In this document: positions 53,042 to 62,715 of the stretch, piece by piece
Position numbering within the stretch: position 1 is the stretch's first letter
How the letters are laid out: each line of letters starts with the position of its first letter
Source: Cesiribacteraceae bacterium YIM B00369
GTDB lineage: Bacteria; Bacteroidota; Bacteroidia; Cytophagales; Cyclobacteriaceae
Length of the DNA: 64,000 bases
NCBI GenBank assembly: GCA_017948555.1
Contig: JAFMYY010000018.1
Location: 1 to 64,000 of the forward strand
Reading direction: 5' to 3'
Position numbers and translations under genes: made by a program
Notes under the pieces: model-generated
Databases searched by the model: none
Told to the model about the DNA's origin: nothing
What the model saw: only the letters and a program-made list of their open reading frames with translations

Positions 53042-54733
53042 CTAAATCAGAATTCTAACCGGATCTTCCAGCAGGCCTTTAAGAGTTTGCAGGAAGGCTG
53101 CGCCTACTGCTCCGTCCACGGCACGGTGGTCGCAGCTCAGGGTTACCTTCATAAGGTTGCCCGGCACTAACTGTCCGTTTTTAACAATTGCGGTTTCCTT
53201 AATACCACCTACTGCAAGTATACATGCATCCGGCGGGTTAATAATGGCTGTAAACTCATCAATACCAAACATACCAAGGTTAGATACTGTGAAGGTACTT
53301 CCTTCCCAGTCTTTAGGCTGAAGCTTTTTGCTCTTCGCTTTCTGGCCAAAATCTTTTACCTCTGCAGAGATGTGGGCAAGCGACTTATTATCGGCAAAAC
53401 GTACTACCGGCACCAGAAGACCTTCTTCAACCGCCATTGCGACACCAATATTAATATGCTGGTTGTGGCGCATAGTATCACCGAGCCAGCTTACATTTAC
53501 ATTAGGGTGCTGGCGAAGGGCCGATGCCACTGCCTTGATCACCATATCGTTAAAGCTGATCTTCACAGGAGAGATCTCGTTCATGCTCTTCCTTGCTTCA
53601 ATCGCTTTGTCCATGTTAATTTCCATGGTCAGGTAGAAGTGCGGCGCAGTAAACTTGCTTTCTGCAAGGCGCTTGGCAATAGTCTTGCGCATCTGCGATA
53701 CCTTCTTATCCTCGTAGCGCTCTTCTCCAACAACCTGTGGAATAGTATAAGCCGGAGCTGCAGCTTCTTTGCCGGGAGCCTGGGCTGTAGCGCCACCCTG
53801 AGCAGCCTGCTGTGACTGAGCAGATGGCTTATGCTCCTCAACGTCTTTCTTCACGATGCGGCCTTCCGGACCTGATCCTTTAATGCTGCTGAGCTTAAAT
53901 CCTTTTTCTTCGGCCATTTTGCGGGCAAGCGGCGAAGCTTTTATGCGGCTGTCATCATCGCTGCTGCTGCCGGTTTCGGCTGCAGCACTGTCAGATGGCT
54001 GCGCAACAGTATCACGCTTTTCTGCAGTAGCTTTAGGAGCGTCATCTGAGGCAGATGCCTCTTCTTCCCCTGAAGCATTAGCTTCATGCGCCTGCAGCAG
54101 TTTTTTATAATCAGCTCCTTTTTCGCCAATTACTGCAATTACGGCATCAACAGGAACAGCATCGCCTTCTTCCACACCAATGTACAATAAAGTACCATCT
54201 TCGTAAGCTTCAAGCTCCATAGTGGCCTTATCTGTCTCAACTTCAGCCAGAATATCACCACTTTCCACTTTGTCGCCTACTTTTTTATGCCAGGCAGCAA
54301 TGGTACCTTCCTGCATAGTATCGCTCATTTTAGGCATAGCCACTACTGTGGCCTTAATGTCCGATACGTCGATTTTCTCTGCAGACTTAGCTTCTTTTTT
54401 CTCTTCTTTTGCAGGAGCAGCTTCTTCTTCCGCAGAACTTCCGCCACCCTCTCCTTCATTCTCTATTTCTTTCAGAAGTTTGCTGATATCTTCACCTTCA
54501 TCGCCAATAATAGCAATTACGCCATTTACCGGCACTGCATCTTTTTCCTGCACGCCAATATGCAGCAATACACCATCCTGATAAGATTCTAATTCCATGG
54601 TGGCCTTATCTGTTTCCACCTCGGCCAATATATCACCGGATTCAACTTTATCTCCAACTTTTACCTGCCAGGAGGCGATTACCCCTTCTTCCATGGTATC
54701 GCTCATCTTGGGCATTCTGATTATTTCAGCCAT
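53042..54733 (-). CDS. Dihydrolipoamide acetyltransferase (E2) of pyruvate dehydrogenase
   Basis: A 563-residue E2. Two lipoyl domains carry the lipoylated lysines at residues 43 and 169 (ETDKATMELE in both). A Glu/Lys/Ala-rich linker follows each. An E3/E1-binding segment is at 264-300 (IKASPLARKMAEEKG). The catalytic domain ends with CDHRAVDG, His536 and Asp540 being the active pair. It makes acetyl-CoA in the pyruvate dehydrogenase complex. E1 and E3 genes are not nearby. Confidence 0.93.
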   Translation of the reverse strand: MAEIIRMPKMSDTMEEGVIASWQVKVGDKVESGDILAEVETDKATMELESYQDGVLLHIGVQEKDAVPVNGVIAIIGDEGEDISKLLKEIENEGEGGGSSAEEEAAPAKEEKKEAKSAEKIDVSDIKATVVAMPKMSDTMQEGTIAAWHKKVGDKVESGDILAEVETDKATMELEAYEDGTLLYIGVEEGDAVPVDAVIAVIGEKGADYKKLLQAHEANASGEEEASASDDAPKATAEKRDTVAQPSDSAAAETGSSSDDDSRIKASPLARKMAEEKGFKLSSIKGSGPEGRIVKKDVEEHKPSAQSQQAAQGGATAQAPGKEAAAPAYTIPQVVGEERYEDKKVSQMRKTIAKRLAESKFTAPHFYLTMEINMDKAIEARKSMNEISPVKISFNDMVIKAVASALRQHPNVNVSWLGDTMRHNQHINIGVAMAVEEGLLVPVVRFADNKSLAHISAEVKDFGQKAKSKKLQPKDWEGSTFTVSNLGMFGIDEFTAIINPPDACILAVGGIKETAIVKNGQLVPGNLMKVTLSCDHRAVDGAVGAAFLQTLKGLLEDPVRILI

Positions 54734-54939
54734 ATATTATGTTTTTTTAGCGTGCGTATATATGTATTAGGTAGTTTCCGGCCGTAAAATAAAGCTATTT
54801 TTGTTTATTCGCCAAAACTGAATCCTATTTAATACCGGTTTAAAAAATTTATTAATATCCTGATCTTTTATTTTAGCTTGCTGCTCAGGATTTAGCTGCT
54901 GCATTGCACTGCAATTCGGGTGGCAGCAAAATATTTTTC

Positions 54940-54947
54940 TATCTTTG
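54940..54947 (+). promoter_or_regulatory. Candidate -7 box for the YheT-like gene
   Basis: TATCTTTG fits TAnnTTTG and lies 22 bases before the ATG at 54970. Confidence 0.45.
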
Positions 54948-54969
54948 ATATTATAGACAAAATTACAAA

Positions 54970-55920
54970 ATGAGTTCGTATAAACCACCTTTTTACCTCT
55001 TCAATGCACACCTGCAAACGATTATTCCGTCACTTTTCAGGAAAGTGAGCAATATACAGTATGAGCGGGAGCGCATCCGTACGGAGGATAAGGATTTTCT
55101 GGACCTCGACTGGTACCGCCCCGGCAACTCAGACAGGCTGCTGATCGTCTCTCACGGGCTCGAAGGCGACAGCGGGAGATCCTATGTAAAAGGCATTATT
55201 AAAGCCTTTGCCCAAAAGGGCTGCCATGGACTTGCATGGAACTTCAGGGGGTGCAGCGGCGAGCCCAATTTACTTGAACGTTTTTACCATAGCGGGGCAA
55301 CCGAAGATCTCGAAGAGGTTATCCGTTATGTACGGAACATGGGAAAGTACAGGGAAATTTTTCTCAGCGGCTTTAGCCTGGGAGGTAATCTTACCTTGAA
55401 ATATCTGGGCGAAAGGGGCGCAGCCCTCCACCCTGAAATCCGTAAAGCTGCAGTATTTTCCGTTCCTCTCCACCTCTCCGGCAGCTCCTCTAAAATAAGT
55501 CAGAGAGGTAACTGGATTTACAATAAACGCTTTTTAAACCGCCTGGAGGAGAAAATAAGGACTAAAGCGGCTAAAATGCCCGGCAGGTTTAATATCAATG
55601 CCCTGGACAAAATTAAAACCCTCCGGGAATTTGATGAAGCTTATACCGCGCCCCTGCATGGGTTTGAAAGTGCAGAAGCTTACTATGCCCACTGCAGCTC
55701 TCTGCGCTTCCTGCAGGGAATTAATATTCCAACCCTCATCATGAATGCAAAGAATGATCCTTTTCTTTCTGAACTATGCTTTCCTGAAGAGGAGCTGGCA
55801 GGGCATTCTTATATAACTTTTGAAGCACCGGAGGAAGGCGGTCATGTAGGTTTTGCTCCTGCCGGCGGCGGGGAGCTGTACTATTCCGAGCAGCAGGCGC
55901 TGGAATTTGTACTGGGCTAA
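54970..55920 (+). CDS. YheT-family alpha/beta hydrolase
   Basis: A 316-residue AB_hydrolase-4 (YheT) protein. The nucleophile Ser136 is in LSGFSLGGNLTLKYLG; the start KPPFYLFNAHLQTIIPSLF is the family N-terminus; IVSHGLEGDSGRSYVKG carries the oxyanion loop, and NAKNDPFLS and GGHVGF supply Asp and His. Substrate unknown: relatives are esterases. It is a single-gene unit convergent with surE. Confidence 0.9.
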   Translation: MSSYKPPFYLFNAHLQTIIPSLFRKVSNIQYERERIRTEDKDFLDLDWYRPGNSDRLLIVSHGLEGDSGRSYVKGIIKAFAQKGCHGLAWNFRGCSGEPNLLERFYHSGATEDLEEVIRYVRNMGKYREIFLSGFSLGGNLTLKYLGERGAALHPEIRKAAVFSVPLHLSGSSSKISQRGNWIYNKRFLNRLEEKIRTKAAKMPGRFNINALDKIKTLREFDEAYTAPLHGFESAEAYYAHCSSLRFLQGINIPTLIMNAKNDPFLSELCFPEEELAGHSYITFEAPEEGGHVGFAPAGGGELYYSEQQALEFVLG

Positions 55921-55993
55921 AAATAAGAGTCCGGAAATTCCACCCTTCCCCCTGCATAAGCCGGCGGTTTTGCTTTTTCCCGAAGAAACGGGA

Positions 55994-56725
55994 TTATAGC
56001 TTAACCCGGTCCTTTGCCCTGCTCAATTCTTCATGATTTGTTAAATCCAGACTAAGGGGTGTAATGGACACATACCCATCCTCAACTGCCCTGCGGTCGG
56101 TACCCTCCTCTGTTTCTTCTACAGGCACTACAGTAAACCAAAAATGTTGCCGCCCCAAAGGATCCTTTCCCGGAATCACTTTACCATCATAATGCCTTAC
56201 AGATTGCCTTGCCCAGCGCATTCCTTTTGCATTAGCAGGAATGTTAATATTAATAAGGGAAAGCTCTTTTTCCGGAAGCAGTGTTTCCAATGATTTTTTT
56301 ACAAATGGCTTGATAGTACTAAAATCGGGCTCTTCGCGGGTAACAGGAGTACTAAAGGCCAATCCACGGCACCCGAACAACACAGCTTGCTTGGCTGCCG
56401 CCAGGGTTCCGGAATGCCAGGCTGAGTTCCCGAGGTTGGTCCCTGAATTGATGCCGGATAATACCACATCCGCCTCCTGATTCCAGTGAAACATGCCCAG
56501 GGCCACGCAATCTGCCGGTGTACCATTAACTCTGTAAGCCTCAAAGCCCTCAATGGCAGTCCGTTTATAAGTTAAAGGTGTGTGGGCAGAAATAGCATGG
56601 CCCATTGATGATTGCTCCACATCCGGGGCTACAATTTTCACGTTTCCAAATTCCGAAGCCACCTCTGCCAAAGCTAAAAGGCCTGGACTGTATATTCCAT
56701 CGTCATTGGCTATCAAAATATTCAT
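55994..56725 (-). CDS. surE: 5'/3'-nucleotidase SurE
   Basis: From the ATG at 56725 the product is 243 residues and starts with MNILIANDDGIYSPGLLALA, the SurE metal site (Asp8-Asp9). APDVEQSSMGHAI, RVNGTPADCVALGM and SGINSGTNLGNSAWHSGTLA complete the family pattern. A frame to 56779 exists but adds 18 unconserved residues before the motif. SurE dephosphorylates nucleoside monophosphates, supporting stationary-phase survival. No pcm or rpoS neighbour. Confidence 0.93.
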   Translation of the reverse strand: MNILIANDDGIYSPGLLALAEVASEFGNVKIVAPDVEQSSMGHAISAHTPLTYKRTAIEGFEAYRVNGTPADCVALGMFHWNQEADVVLSGINSGTNLGNSAWHSGTLAAAKQAVLFGCRGLAFSTPVTREEPDFSTIKPFVKKSLETLLPEKELSLININIPANAKGMRWARQSVRHYDGKVIPGKDPLGRQHFWFTVVPVEETEEGTDRRAVEDGYVSITPLSLDLTNHEELSRAKDRVKL

Positions 56726-57044
56726 ATCAGTTTGTTTTATCAGATCCTGAACAAGGCCGGCCTGCCTTGAAATTTTCAATATTTACCATTATCTCCTCAA
56801 CTATATACTAAAATATGCCGCAGGTGTTACTATGGTCATAAGACAAAAATGAAAGAGCGGGCAGGCAGGGAACCTGCAGGTAAGCCTACCGGAGGGGGGC
56901 GGAATTTCCGGCAGTTTAGTTTACTGAATCTGTAACCTGTCTTCCAAAGGGATAAATTTCACATACATCAGCCCCGGAAGGCTACCGCAAATCATTTTCA
57001 TCAACTTAAAGGCTCATACACTTCATCCACATGTAATAAATTTT

Positions 57045-57052
57045 TAAATTTG
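57045..57052 (+). promoter_or_regulatory. Candidate -7 box for the SRAP gene
   Basis: TAAATTTG fits TAnnTTTG and lies 26 bases before the ATG at 57079. Confidence 0.45.
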
Positions 57053-57078
57053 CATCCAATTAAAAAAGGAAATCCTTT

Positions 57079-57777
57079 ATGTGCGGCAGATATACCCTTG
57101 TTAAAAAAGCTGATGAAATAGCAAAAAGATTTAAAGTTGATGTAGGACCCTCCTATACACCGCGCTATAACGCGGCTCCCACACAACTGCTGCCTGTTAT
57201 TACTGCCGATTCACCCGAAGGAGTTTCCTGGTTTTACTGGGGGCTAATTCCTTCATGGTCTAAGAACAAATCGATCAGCCAAAAGCTCATTAATGCACGG
57301 GCCGAAACAGTGGAAGAAAAAGCTTCCTTCCGTACTGCCCTCCAGAAAAGGCGCTGCCTTATTCCGGCAGATGGTTTTTACGAATGGAAGCCGGTAAGTA
57401 AAAAAGGCAAGGTTCCTTACCGGATTACCCTTTTGAACGAAGAACTTTTTGCTTTTGCAGGTTTATGGGAGGAGTATGAAGATGACGAAGGAGATATAGT
57501 ACACACTTTTACCATTATTACCACTCAGGCTAACTCAACCCTCCAAAGCATCCATGACCGGATGCCTGTAATCCTGACAAGAGATTCTGAAGCCCTGTGG
57601 CTGGACCAGAAAGCAAGTCCTGAAGCCCTGAAGGAGGTTCTGCAACCTTACCACAGAGATGCCACACGCTTTTATACTGTATCAGCCAAAGTAAATCATG
57701 CATCAGAAGATGAGCCATCCCTTATAAAACCGGCCCCGGCTGCCGACCAGTTCGGTAACTACACCTTATTCAGCTAA
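57079..57777 (+). CDS. SOS response-associated peptidase (SRAP/HMCES/YedK family)
   Basis: A 232-residue SRAP protein: MCGRYTLV places the catalytic Cys at residue 2; Asn72 in LINARAETV, Glu102 in DGFYEWKP and His159 in QSIHDRMPVIL complete the active site. SRAP proteins form a stable thiazolidine bond with abasic sites in single-stranded DNA, shielding them. Context gives no LexA box that I can see. It is a single gene. Confidence 0.93.
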   Translation: MCGRYTLVKKADEIAKRFKVDVGPSYTPRYNAAPTQLLPVITADSPEGVSWFYWGLIPSWSKNKSISQKLINARAETVEEKASFRTALQKRRCLIPADGFYEWKPVSKKGKVPYRITLLNEELFAFAGLWEEYEDDEGDIVHTFTIITTQANSTLQSIHDRMPVILTRDSEALWLDQKASPEALKEVLQPYHRDATRFYTVSAKVNHASEDEPSLIKPAPAADQFGNYTLFS

Positions 57778-58100
57778 ACATGAAAAATAAAGTTCTTTTT
57801 TCCTGAACCAGACAGAAAACTGTACTGTAACCATCCCTGGCTTTATGGGGCTTACTTTATTATAGCGCCCGTTTCTGAATAAAAACCTGTCCTGCCGGCT
57901 TCCCGTCCCCGCTTATCTTTCAATATAAGTGATTGCATTCAGGGGTAGTCTTTTCATGCTCCTGCCCCCCTCCCTCCGGCAGAATATAAATTGGCAGAAG
58001 GCACACTTTACCAATATTTTTCAGAAAAAGCTACACAAACCTGCTGTTAATTAGTTAAGTTTAACAGGCTTTAATCAGATTAGAAACAACCTTTATATAT
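57778..58100. other. Gene-free spacer upstream of fabH
   Basis: No gene. The main visible structure is an inverted repeat CTGTTAA...TTAACAG (58044-58050 and 58061-58067) 34 bases before fabH. It could be an operator or a weak hairpin. Confidence 0.4.
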
Positions 58101-59105
58101 ATGTACCACTCCGAAATTACCGGTATCGGCCATTATGTTCCTGAAAGAATAGTAACCAATTCGGACCTGGAAAAGCTGATGGATACCAGCGACGCCTGGA
58201 TTACTGAAAGAACCGGTATAAAAGAACGCCGGTATTTCGACCCTGAAAAGGACACTGTTGCCAATATGGCTGCCAAAGCCAGCCGCATGGCTATAGAAAG
58301 AGCAAACCTCCGGGTGGAAGACATCGAATTTATTGTTTTTGCAACTATTACCCCTGATTATTTCTTCCCGGGCTCCGGTGTACTCCTGCAACGGGAACTG
58401 GAGCTTAATGGCATTGGGACTATAGATATCCGGAATGCCTGCAGTGGATTTATTTATGGATTATCAGTTGCCGACCAGTTTATTAAAACAGGAATGTATA
58501 AAAACATACTGGTGGTGGGAGCAGAAATTCAGTCTTCGCTGCTTGAAATGAACAACCGTGGAAGAAATGTGTCGGTTATTTTCGGAGATGGTGCAGGAGC
58601 AGCAGTTCTTTCTGCATCAAACAACAGGGGCAAAGGTATTTTAAGTACCCACCTGCACACCGACGGCCGTTTTGCGGAAGAATTATATGTTAAAGACCCC
58701 GGAAGCAGCCGTTCTCCGGAAGAGCGGATGAACAAAGAATTACTTGACGGCCCCTCTGTGCGCGCTCACATGAATGGAAACACTGTTTTTAAACATGCGG
58801 TTGTCAGGTTTCAGGAGGTAATACAGGAAGCCCTGGATGCAAATGGTTATACCCGGGAAAATATTGATCTTCTGGTTCCTCACCAGGCTAATCTGCGCAT
58901 CAGCAACTATTTAAAGGAACAATTATCCCTCTCTGACAGTAAAGTATATAATAATATTATGCGCTACGGCAACACAACAGCTGCCTCTATCCCTATTGCA
59001 TTAAGTGAAGCATGGGCCGAAGGACTCCTGAAAGAGGATACCCTTGTTTGCCTTGCGGCATTTGGAAGCGGCTTTAGCTGGGCCTCTGCGCTTATTCGCT
59101 TCTGA
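58101..59105 (+). CDS. fabH: 3-oxoacyl-ACP synthase III (FabH)
   Basis: A 334-residue KAS III. The catalytic triad is Cys114 (DIRNACSGF), His261 (LVPHQANLRI) and Asn291 (YGNTTAASIPIAL). DTSDAWITERTGIKERR is the conserved N-terminal segment. It condenses acetyl-CoA or a branched acyl-CoA starter with malonyl-ACP to begin fatty acid synthesis. No plsX, rpmF or fabD lies beside it. Two small unknown genes follow. Confidence 0.93.
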   Translation: MYHSEITGIGHYVPERIVTNSDLEKLMDTSDAWITERTGIKERRYFDPEKDTVANMAAKASRMAIERANLRVEDIEFIVFATITPDYFFPGSGVLLQRELELNGIGTIDIRNACSGFIYGLSVADQFIKTGMYKNILVVGAEIQSSLLEMNNRGRNVSVIFGDGAGAAVLSASNNRGKGILSTHLHTDGRFAEELYVKDPGSSRSPEERMNKELLDGPSVRAHMNGNTVFKHAVVRFQEVIQEALDANGYTRENIDLLVPHQANLRISNYLKEQLSLSDSKVYNNIMRYGNTTAASIPIALSEAWAEGLLKEDTLVCLAAFGSGFSWASALIRF

Positions 59106-59142
59106 TTGAAACTTAACATTTAACGCAAAAGAAAAACTACTT

Positions 59143-59370
59143 ATGAAAACCCATAATTACAACCCAAGCACTTTTGAAGTTAAACTGGCATCGGCCATTG
59201 TTGCCTGCAAAGACCAGATACAGCAAAAACTGGGAAATGATTTTAAAATAGTGGATACAGACGACAGAATGGAGCGCGATAACCCTATGGTTATTTTTCA
59301 CCTTGAAGACAATGATGGTGATCCGCATGAAGTGGTTATAAAGATAATTCAGCGGCCGGACCAGATATAA
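59143..59370 (+). CDS. Conserved-looking 75-residue protein of unknown function
   Basis: The 75 residues (start MKTHNYNPSTFEVKLASAIV) have an amphipathic helix followed by NPMVIFHLEDNDGDPHEVV, which looks like a small alpha/beta fold. No family recognised. It sits 37 bases after fabH in the same direction, and a codon-like composition argues that it is real. Confidence 0.6.
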   Translation: MKTHNYNPSTFEVKLASAIVACKDQIQQKLGNDFKIVDTDDRMERDNPMVIFHLEDNDGDPHEVVIKIIQRPDQI

Positions 59371-59446
59371 CTGCCCTCCTTCTGCTATTTTTTTAATGCA
59401 GGCCTTCCGCCTTCACAGTATACAGAGGCCCTTCCCAGCTCAGTTT

Positions 59447-60061
59447 ATGGAAAAAATTCCTCCTTTCAGCAAACAGCAACTTGAATACTTTCACGACACG
59501 AGTTTTTTATTAACCAAAAGGGAGATCCTGAAGAGGCTGCAGCACCTTTTAGCTGTCAGTGAACGTGAACTGGTGAAAATAATCCGGGAAGAGGCGCCTT
59601 CGTCTGTACCGGATGACTGCAAAACAGCTGCTGGAAAAATTTCGAGAGGTGAAAACTATCGCGGACTTCCATACCTGGTACTCGACTACCCCCGGCTGTT
59701 TAAGCAAAAGGATATTTTTACCTTCCGGACAATGTGCTGGTGGGGAAACTTCTTCAGCTGTACTTTACATTTACAGGGAACCGTTCTCCAACAACTACGC
59801 CTTGCCCTTAACCGTGGAATAAGGTCGGGTCACTTTTCTCCAGACACATATATATGTGTAAACAGCACTCCCTGGGAGTACCATTACGAACCTGATAATT
59901 ACCAGCTGTTAAGCGAAATGGAGCACCGGGAAATCAGCGACCTGCTGGATCGGGATTTTGTAAAGATCAGCAGAAAAATGGAGCTGGACCACTATAACAA
60001 TCTTCCCCGCTTTGCATCCAGCTGCTTTCAGGAGTTCATAAAACTCCCAGAGGGGAAGTAG
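59447..60061 (+). CDS. Protein of unknown function, about 204 residues
   Basis: Starts MEKIPPFSKQQLEYFHDTSF at 59447; an upstream ATG at 59396 is possible but less likely. Recognisable pieces are LLVLDY-like LPYLVLDYPRLF and WGNFFSCTLHLQGT, with YICVNSTPWEYHYEPDNYQL later, all lacking a known family. It looks like a single-domain cytosolic protein. A terminator comes 184 bases on. Neighbour to fabH; link to lipid metabolism is guesswork. Confidence 0.6.
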   Translation: MEKIPPFSKQQLEYFHDTSFLLTKREILKRLQHLLAVSERELVKIIREEAPSSVPDDCKTAAGKISRGENYRGLPYLVLDYPRLFKQKDIFTFRTMCWWGNFFSCTLHLQGTVLQQLRLALNRGIRSGHFSPDTYICVNSTPWEYHYEPDNYQLLSEMEHREISDLLDRDFVKISRKMELDHYNNLPRFASSCFQEFIKLPEGK

Positions 60062-60244
60062 TACATGGTTTTAATACCCTGCATTGATTTATAAACTCAC
60101 TGAAGGGCCTCTCCTCCGTGCTTTAATTTCACTGATCCGGCACCCGTAAGTTCAGGAATTTAATCACTGCTCATAAAGAAACAGGGCTTACCATATTTAT
60201 CCGGCAGCATCATATACCTTTTTGCTGACAGGCACAGACACAAA

Positions 60245-60276
60245 AAAAAGCCCCGACTGTGAGGTCAGGGCTTTTT
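60245..60276. terminator. Terminator between the unknown gene and glnN
   Basis: AAAAAGCCC pairs with GGGCTTTTT (arms at 60245-60253 and 60268-60276), with one C-A mismatch, three more GAC/GTC pairs inside it and a 6-base loop. T-tracts on both strands allow bidirectional use; glnN ends at 60299. Confidence 0.88.
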
Positions 60277-60298
60277 CTATATATGCTGTACTATTCTG

Positions 60299-62482
60299 TT
60301 AGAATAAAATTTCGCGGTATTTGGCAAGTGGCCAGAAGGTATCACCTACCAGGAATTCAAGCTTGTCAACATGGTAGCGGATCTCAGGGAAGAAAGTTTC
60401 CTTGATATCTTTATACATGATTGCACGCTCGCGGGTATCTTCAATCTTGTTTGCTTTTTTACGGGCTTCGATCATTTCATGCACTTTGGTTTTAACCACT
60501 TTCAGGTGCCTGTTAATATCGGTAACTGTTTCAAAAGCAACGGTATTTTCATGATCCAAACCAATGTTCTTCAATCCGTTAAGTCCTTCAATCAGCTCAT
60601 GCTGGTAACGAAGGGTGGCAGGAATGATGTGGTTCAGGGCAAGATCTCCCATAGTACGGGATTCGATCTGCACCTTCATGATATAGCTTTCAAGATTGAT
60701 CTCATGACGTGCCTCAAGCTCCACCTCAGTGAAAATACCTGCCTCAGCAAATAAATCCCTTGACTTTTTAGTCAGGTACTCATCAAGTGCTTCAGGAGTA
60801 TTTTTGATGTTTGGAAGACCACGACGCTCCGCTTCTTTCACCCATTCTTCGCTATAACCGTTTCCTTCGAAACGAACAGCTTTAGATTCCTGAATGTAAC
60901 GACGAAGTACTTTGATGATGGCAAGCTCTTTCTTTTCTTCATCTTCAGCGATCAGCTGGTCCACTTCTTCTTTAAAGCGAAGTAATTGCTGACCTACCAT
61001 AGTGTTAAGAGCCGTCATTGCCGTTGCACTGTTGGCAGAAGAACCTACAGCACGGAATTCAAATTTATTACCGGTGAAGGCAAAAGGAGAAGTACGGTTA
61101 CGGTCGGTATTATCAAGCAGGATTGGTGGAATCTTATTAATACCCAACTTCATGTACATATTATCACCCTTCTCGATCTCGATAGTGGCATTTTTCTCAA
61201 GCTCATCAAGCACTTTGGTCATTTGAGAACCAATAAAGGCTGATACGATAGCAGGAGGCGCTTCGTTTGCACCAAGGCGGTAGTCGTTGCTGTCAGAAGC
61301 AATAGAAGCACGCAGCAGACCATTATGCTCATATACAGCACGGATGGTGTTTACAAAGAAAGTAAGGAACTGCAGGTTCTCTTTTGCTTTAGAGCTCGGG
61401 CCTAACAGGTTACGGCCGGTGCTGGTAATTAACGACCAGTTATTGTGCTTACCACTACCGTTTACATTAGCAAATGGTTTTTCATGCAACAATACCTTGA
61501 AGTTATGGCGCTCTGCCACTTTCTCCATAAGGTCCATTAACAACTGGTTGTGGTCTACAGCAAGGTTAGCCTCCTCGAACATTGGAGCACATTCGAACTG
61601 CTTTGGAGCAACTTCGTTGTGGCGTGTACGGATAGGAATACCTAATCTGTGTGCCTCAAGCTCGAAGTCCACCATAAAATTGTGAACGCGGGTAGGGATT
61701 GATCCAAAATAATGGTCGTCCAGCTGCTGTCCTTTAGCAGGAGCATGGCCAAATACAGTACGGCCGGCTGCAACAAGGTCAGGACGGGATTTGTATATAG
61801 CACGGTCGATCAGGAAATATTCCTGCTCAATACCAAGGCTTGCCTTTACATGTGTAACATTACGATCGAACAAATCCTGCACAACAGCAGTAGCAGCACG
61901 ATCAATAAAAGCAAGAGATTTTAAAAGAGGGGTTTTATTATCAAGTGCCTCACCTGTATAAGCAACAAATACAGTAGGAATACAAAGGGTTTTAGCGCTG
62001 CCATTCTCCATGATGAAAGCAGGAGACGTAGGGTCCCATGCAGTATAACCACGGGCCTCGAAAGTATTACGGATACCTCCGCTTGGGAATGAAGATGCAT
62101 CAGGCTCCTGCTGTACAAGTGCAGAACCTTTAAATCTTTCCAGACCACGGCCACTTCCGCCAGGCTCAAAGAAAGAATCATGCTTTTCAGCAGTTGCTCC
62201 GGTTAGGGGCTGGAACCAGTGTGTATAGTGAGTAGCACCTTTAGCAATAGCCCATGATTTCATAGAAGAAGCTACTGATTCGGCAACGTGCGCCTCAATT
62301 TTACTTCCTTTTTCTATAGTCTGCATCAACTGCTCAAAAATATCGGAAGAGAGCGTGGCACGCATTGTCTCCTTATCGAAGACATTTTCGCCAAAGTAGT
62401 CAGAGATCTTAGTTGAAACTAGATTAACTGGCACAGGCTTTCTTTCCAGCGCCAATTCCAGTGCTTTAAATCGTAAATTCAT
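60299..62482 (-). CDS. glnN: Glutamine synthetase type III
   Basis: A 727-residue GSIII, longer than the 470-residue type I enzyme. ASLGIEQEYFLIDRA and RTRHNEVAPKQFECAPMFEE carry the metal-binding Glu residues, followed by LAVDHNQLLMDLM and FANVNGSGKHNNWSLITSTG for ATP. TDRNRTSPFAFTGNKFEFRA is the Arg/glutamate site. It fixes ammonia into glutamine and is the standard enzyme of Bacteroidota. It is a single-gene unit with a good promoter match. Confidence 0.95.
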   Translation of the reverse strand: MNLRFKALELALERKPVPVNLVSTKISDYFGENVFDKETMRATLSSDIFEQLMQTIEKGSKIEAHVAESVASSMKSWAIAKGATHYTHWFQPLTGATAEKHDSFFEPGGSGRGLERFKGSALVQQEPDASSFPSGGIRNTFEARGYTAWDPTSPAFIMENGSAKTLCIPTVFVAYTGEALDNKTPLLKSLAFIDRAATAVVQDLFDRNVTHVKASLGIEQEYFLIDRAIYKSRPDLVAAGRTVFGHAPAKGQQLDDHYFGSIPTRVHNFMVDFELEAHRLGIPIRTRHNEVAPKQFECAPMFEEANLAVDHNQLLMDLMEKVAERHNFKVLLHEKPFANVNGSGKHNNWSLITSTGRNLLGPSSKAKENLQFLTFFVNTIRAVYEHNGLLRASIASDSNDYRLGANEAPPAIVSAFIGSQMTKVLDELEKNATIEIEKGDNMYMKLGINKIPPILLDNTDRNRTSPFAFTGNKFEFRAVGSSANSATAMTALNTMVGQQLLRFKEEVDQLIAEDEEKKELAIIKVLRRYIQESKAVRFEGNGYSEEWVKEAERRGLPNIKNTPEALDEYLTKKSRDLFAEAGIFTEVELEARHEINLESYIMKVQIESRTMGDLALNHIIPATLRYQHELIEGLNGLKNIGLDHENTVAFETVTDINRHLKVVKTKVHEMIEARKKANKIEDTRERAIMYKDIKETFFPEIRYHVDKLEFLVGDTFWPLAKYREILF

Positions 62483-62512
62483 GTGTAACAGTTGTGAGTT
62501 TATATTTTAACC

Positions 62513-62520
62513 CAAATTTA
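62513..62520 (-). promoter_or_regulatory. Candidate promoter of glnN
   Basis: The minus strand reads TAAATTTG (-7 box), with TTG 18 bases further upstream (62541-62539) as a -33 element. This is one of the better matches to the Bacteroidota consensus in the window. It lies 31 bases before the glnN start. Confidence 0.5.
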
Positions 62521-62663
62521 TAAAATTAACGGAAAAATCAATCATATTAAGCAAAAAAATAAGGCGTTACCCCCAATTCTTTTATTCCCAAACCCAAATT
62601 TGCATAAATCCTGAAAACACCATTTTATGGCCGGGCAAACCTGAACCGAACGGGAATCATTCT

Positions 62664-62671
62664 TATATTTG
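62664..62671 (+). promoter_or_regulatory. Candidate -7 box for the sulfatase-like gene
   Basis: TATATTTG on the plus strand, about 45 bases before the ATG at 62716. Confidence 0.4.
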
Positions 62672-62715
62672 CAGGGTTTATTGATATCATTTGTTAAGTA
62701 AAAGAGGGGCTTTAT

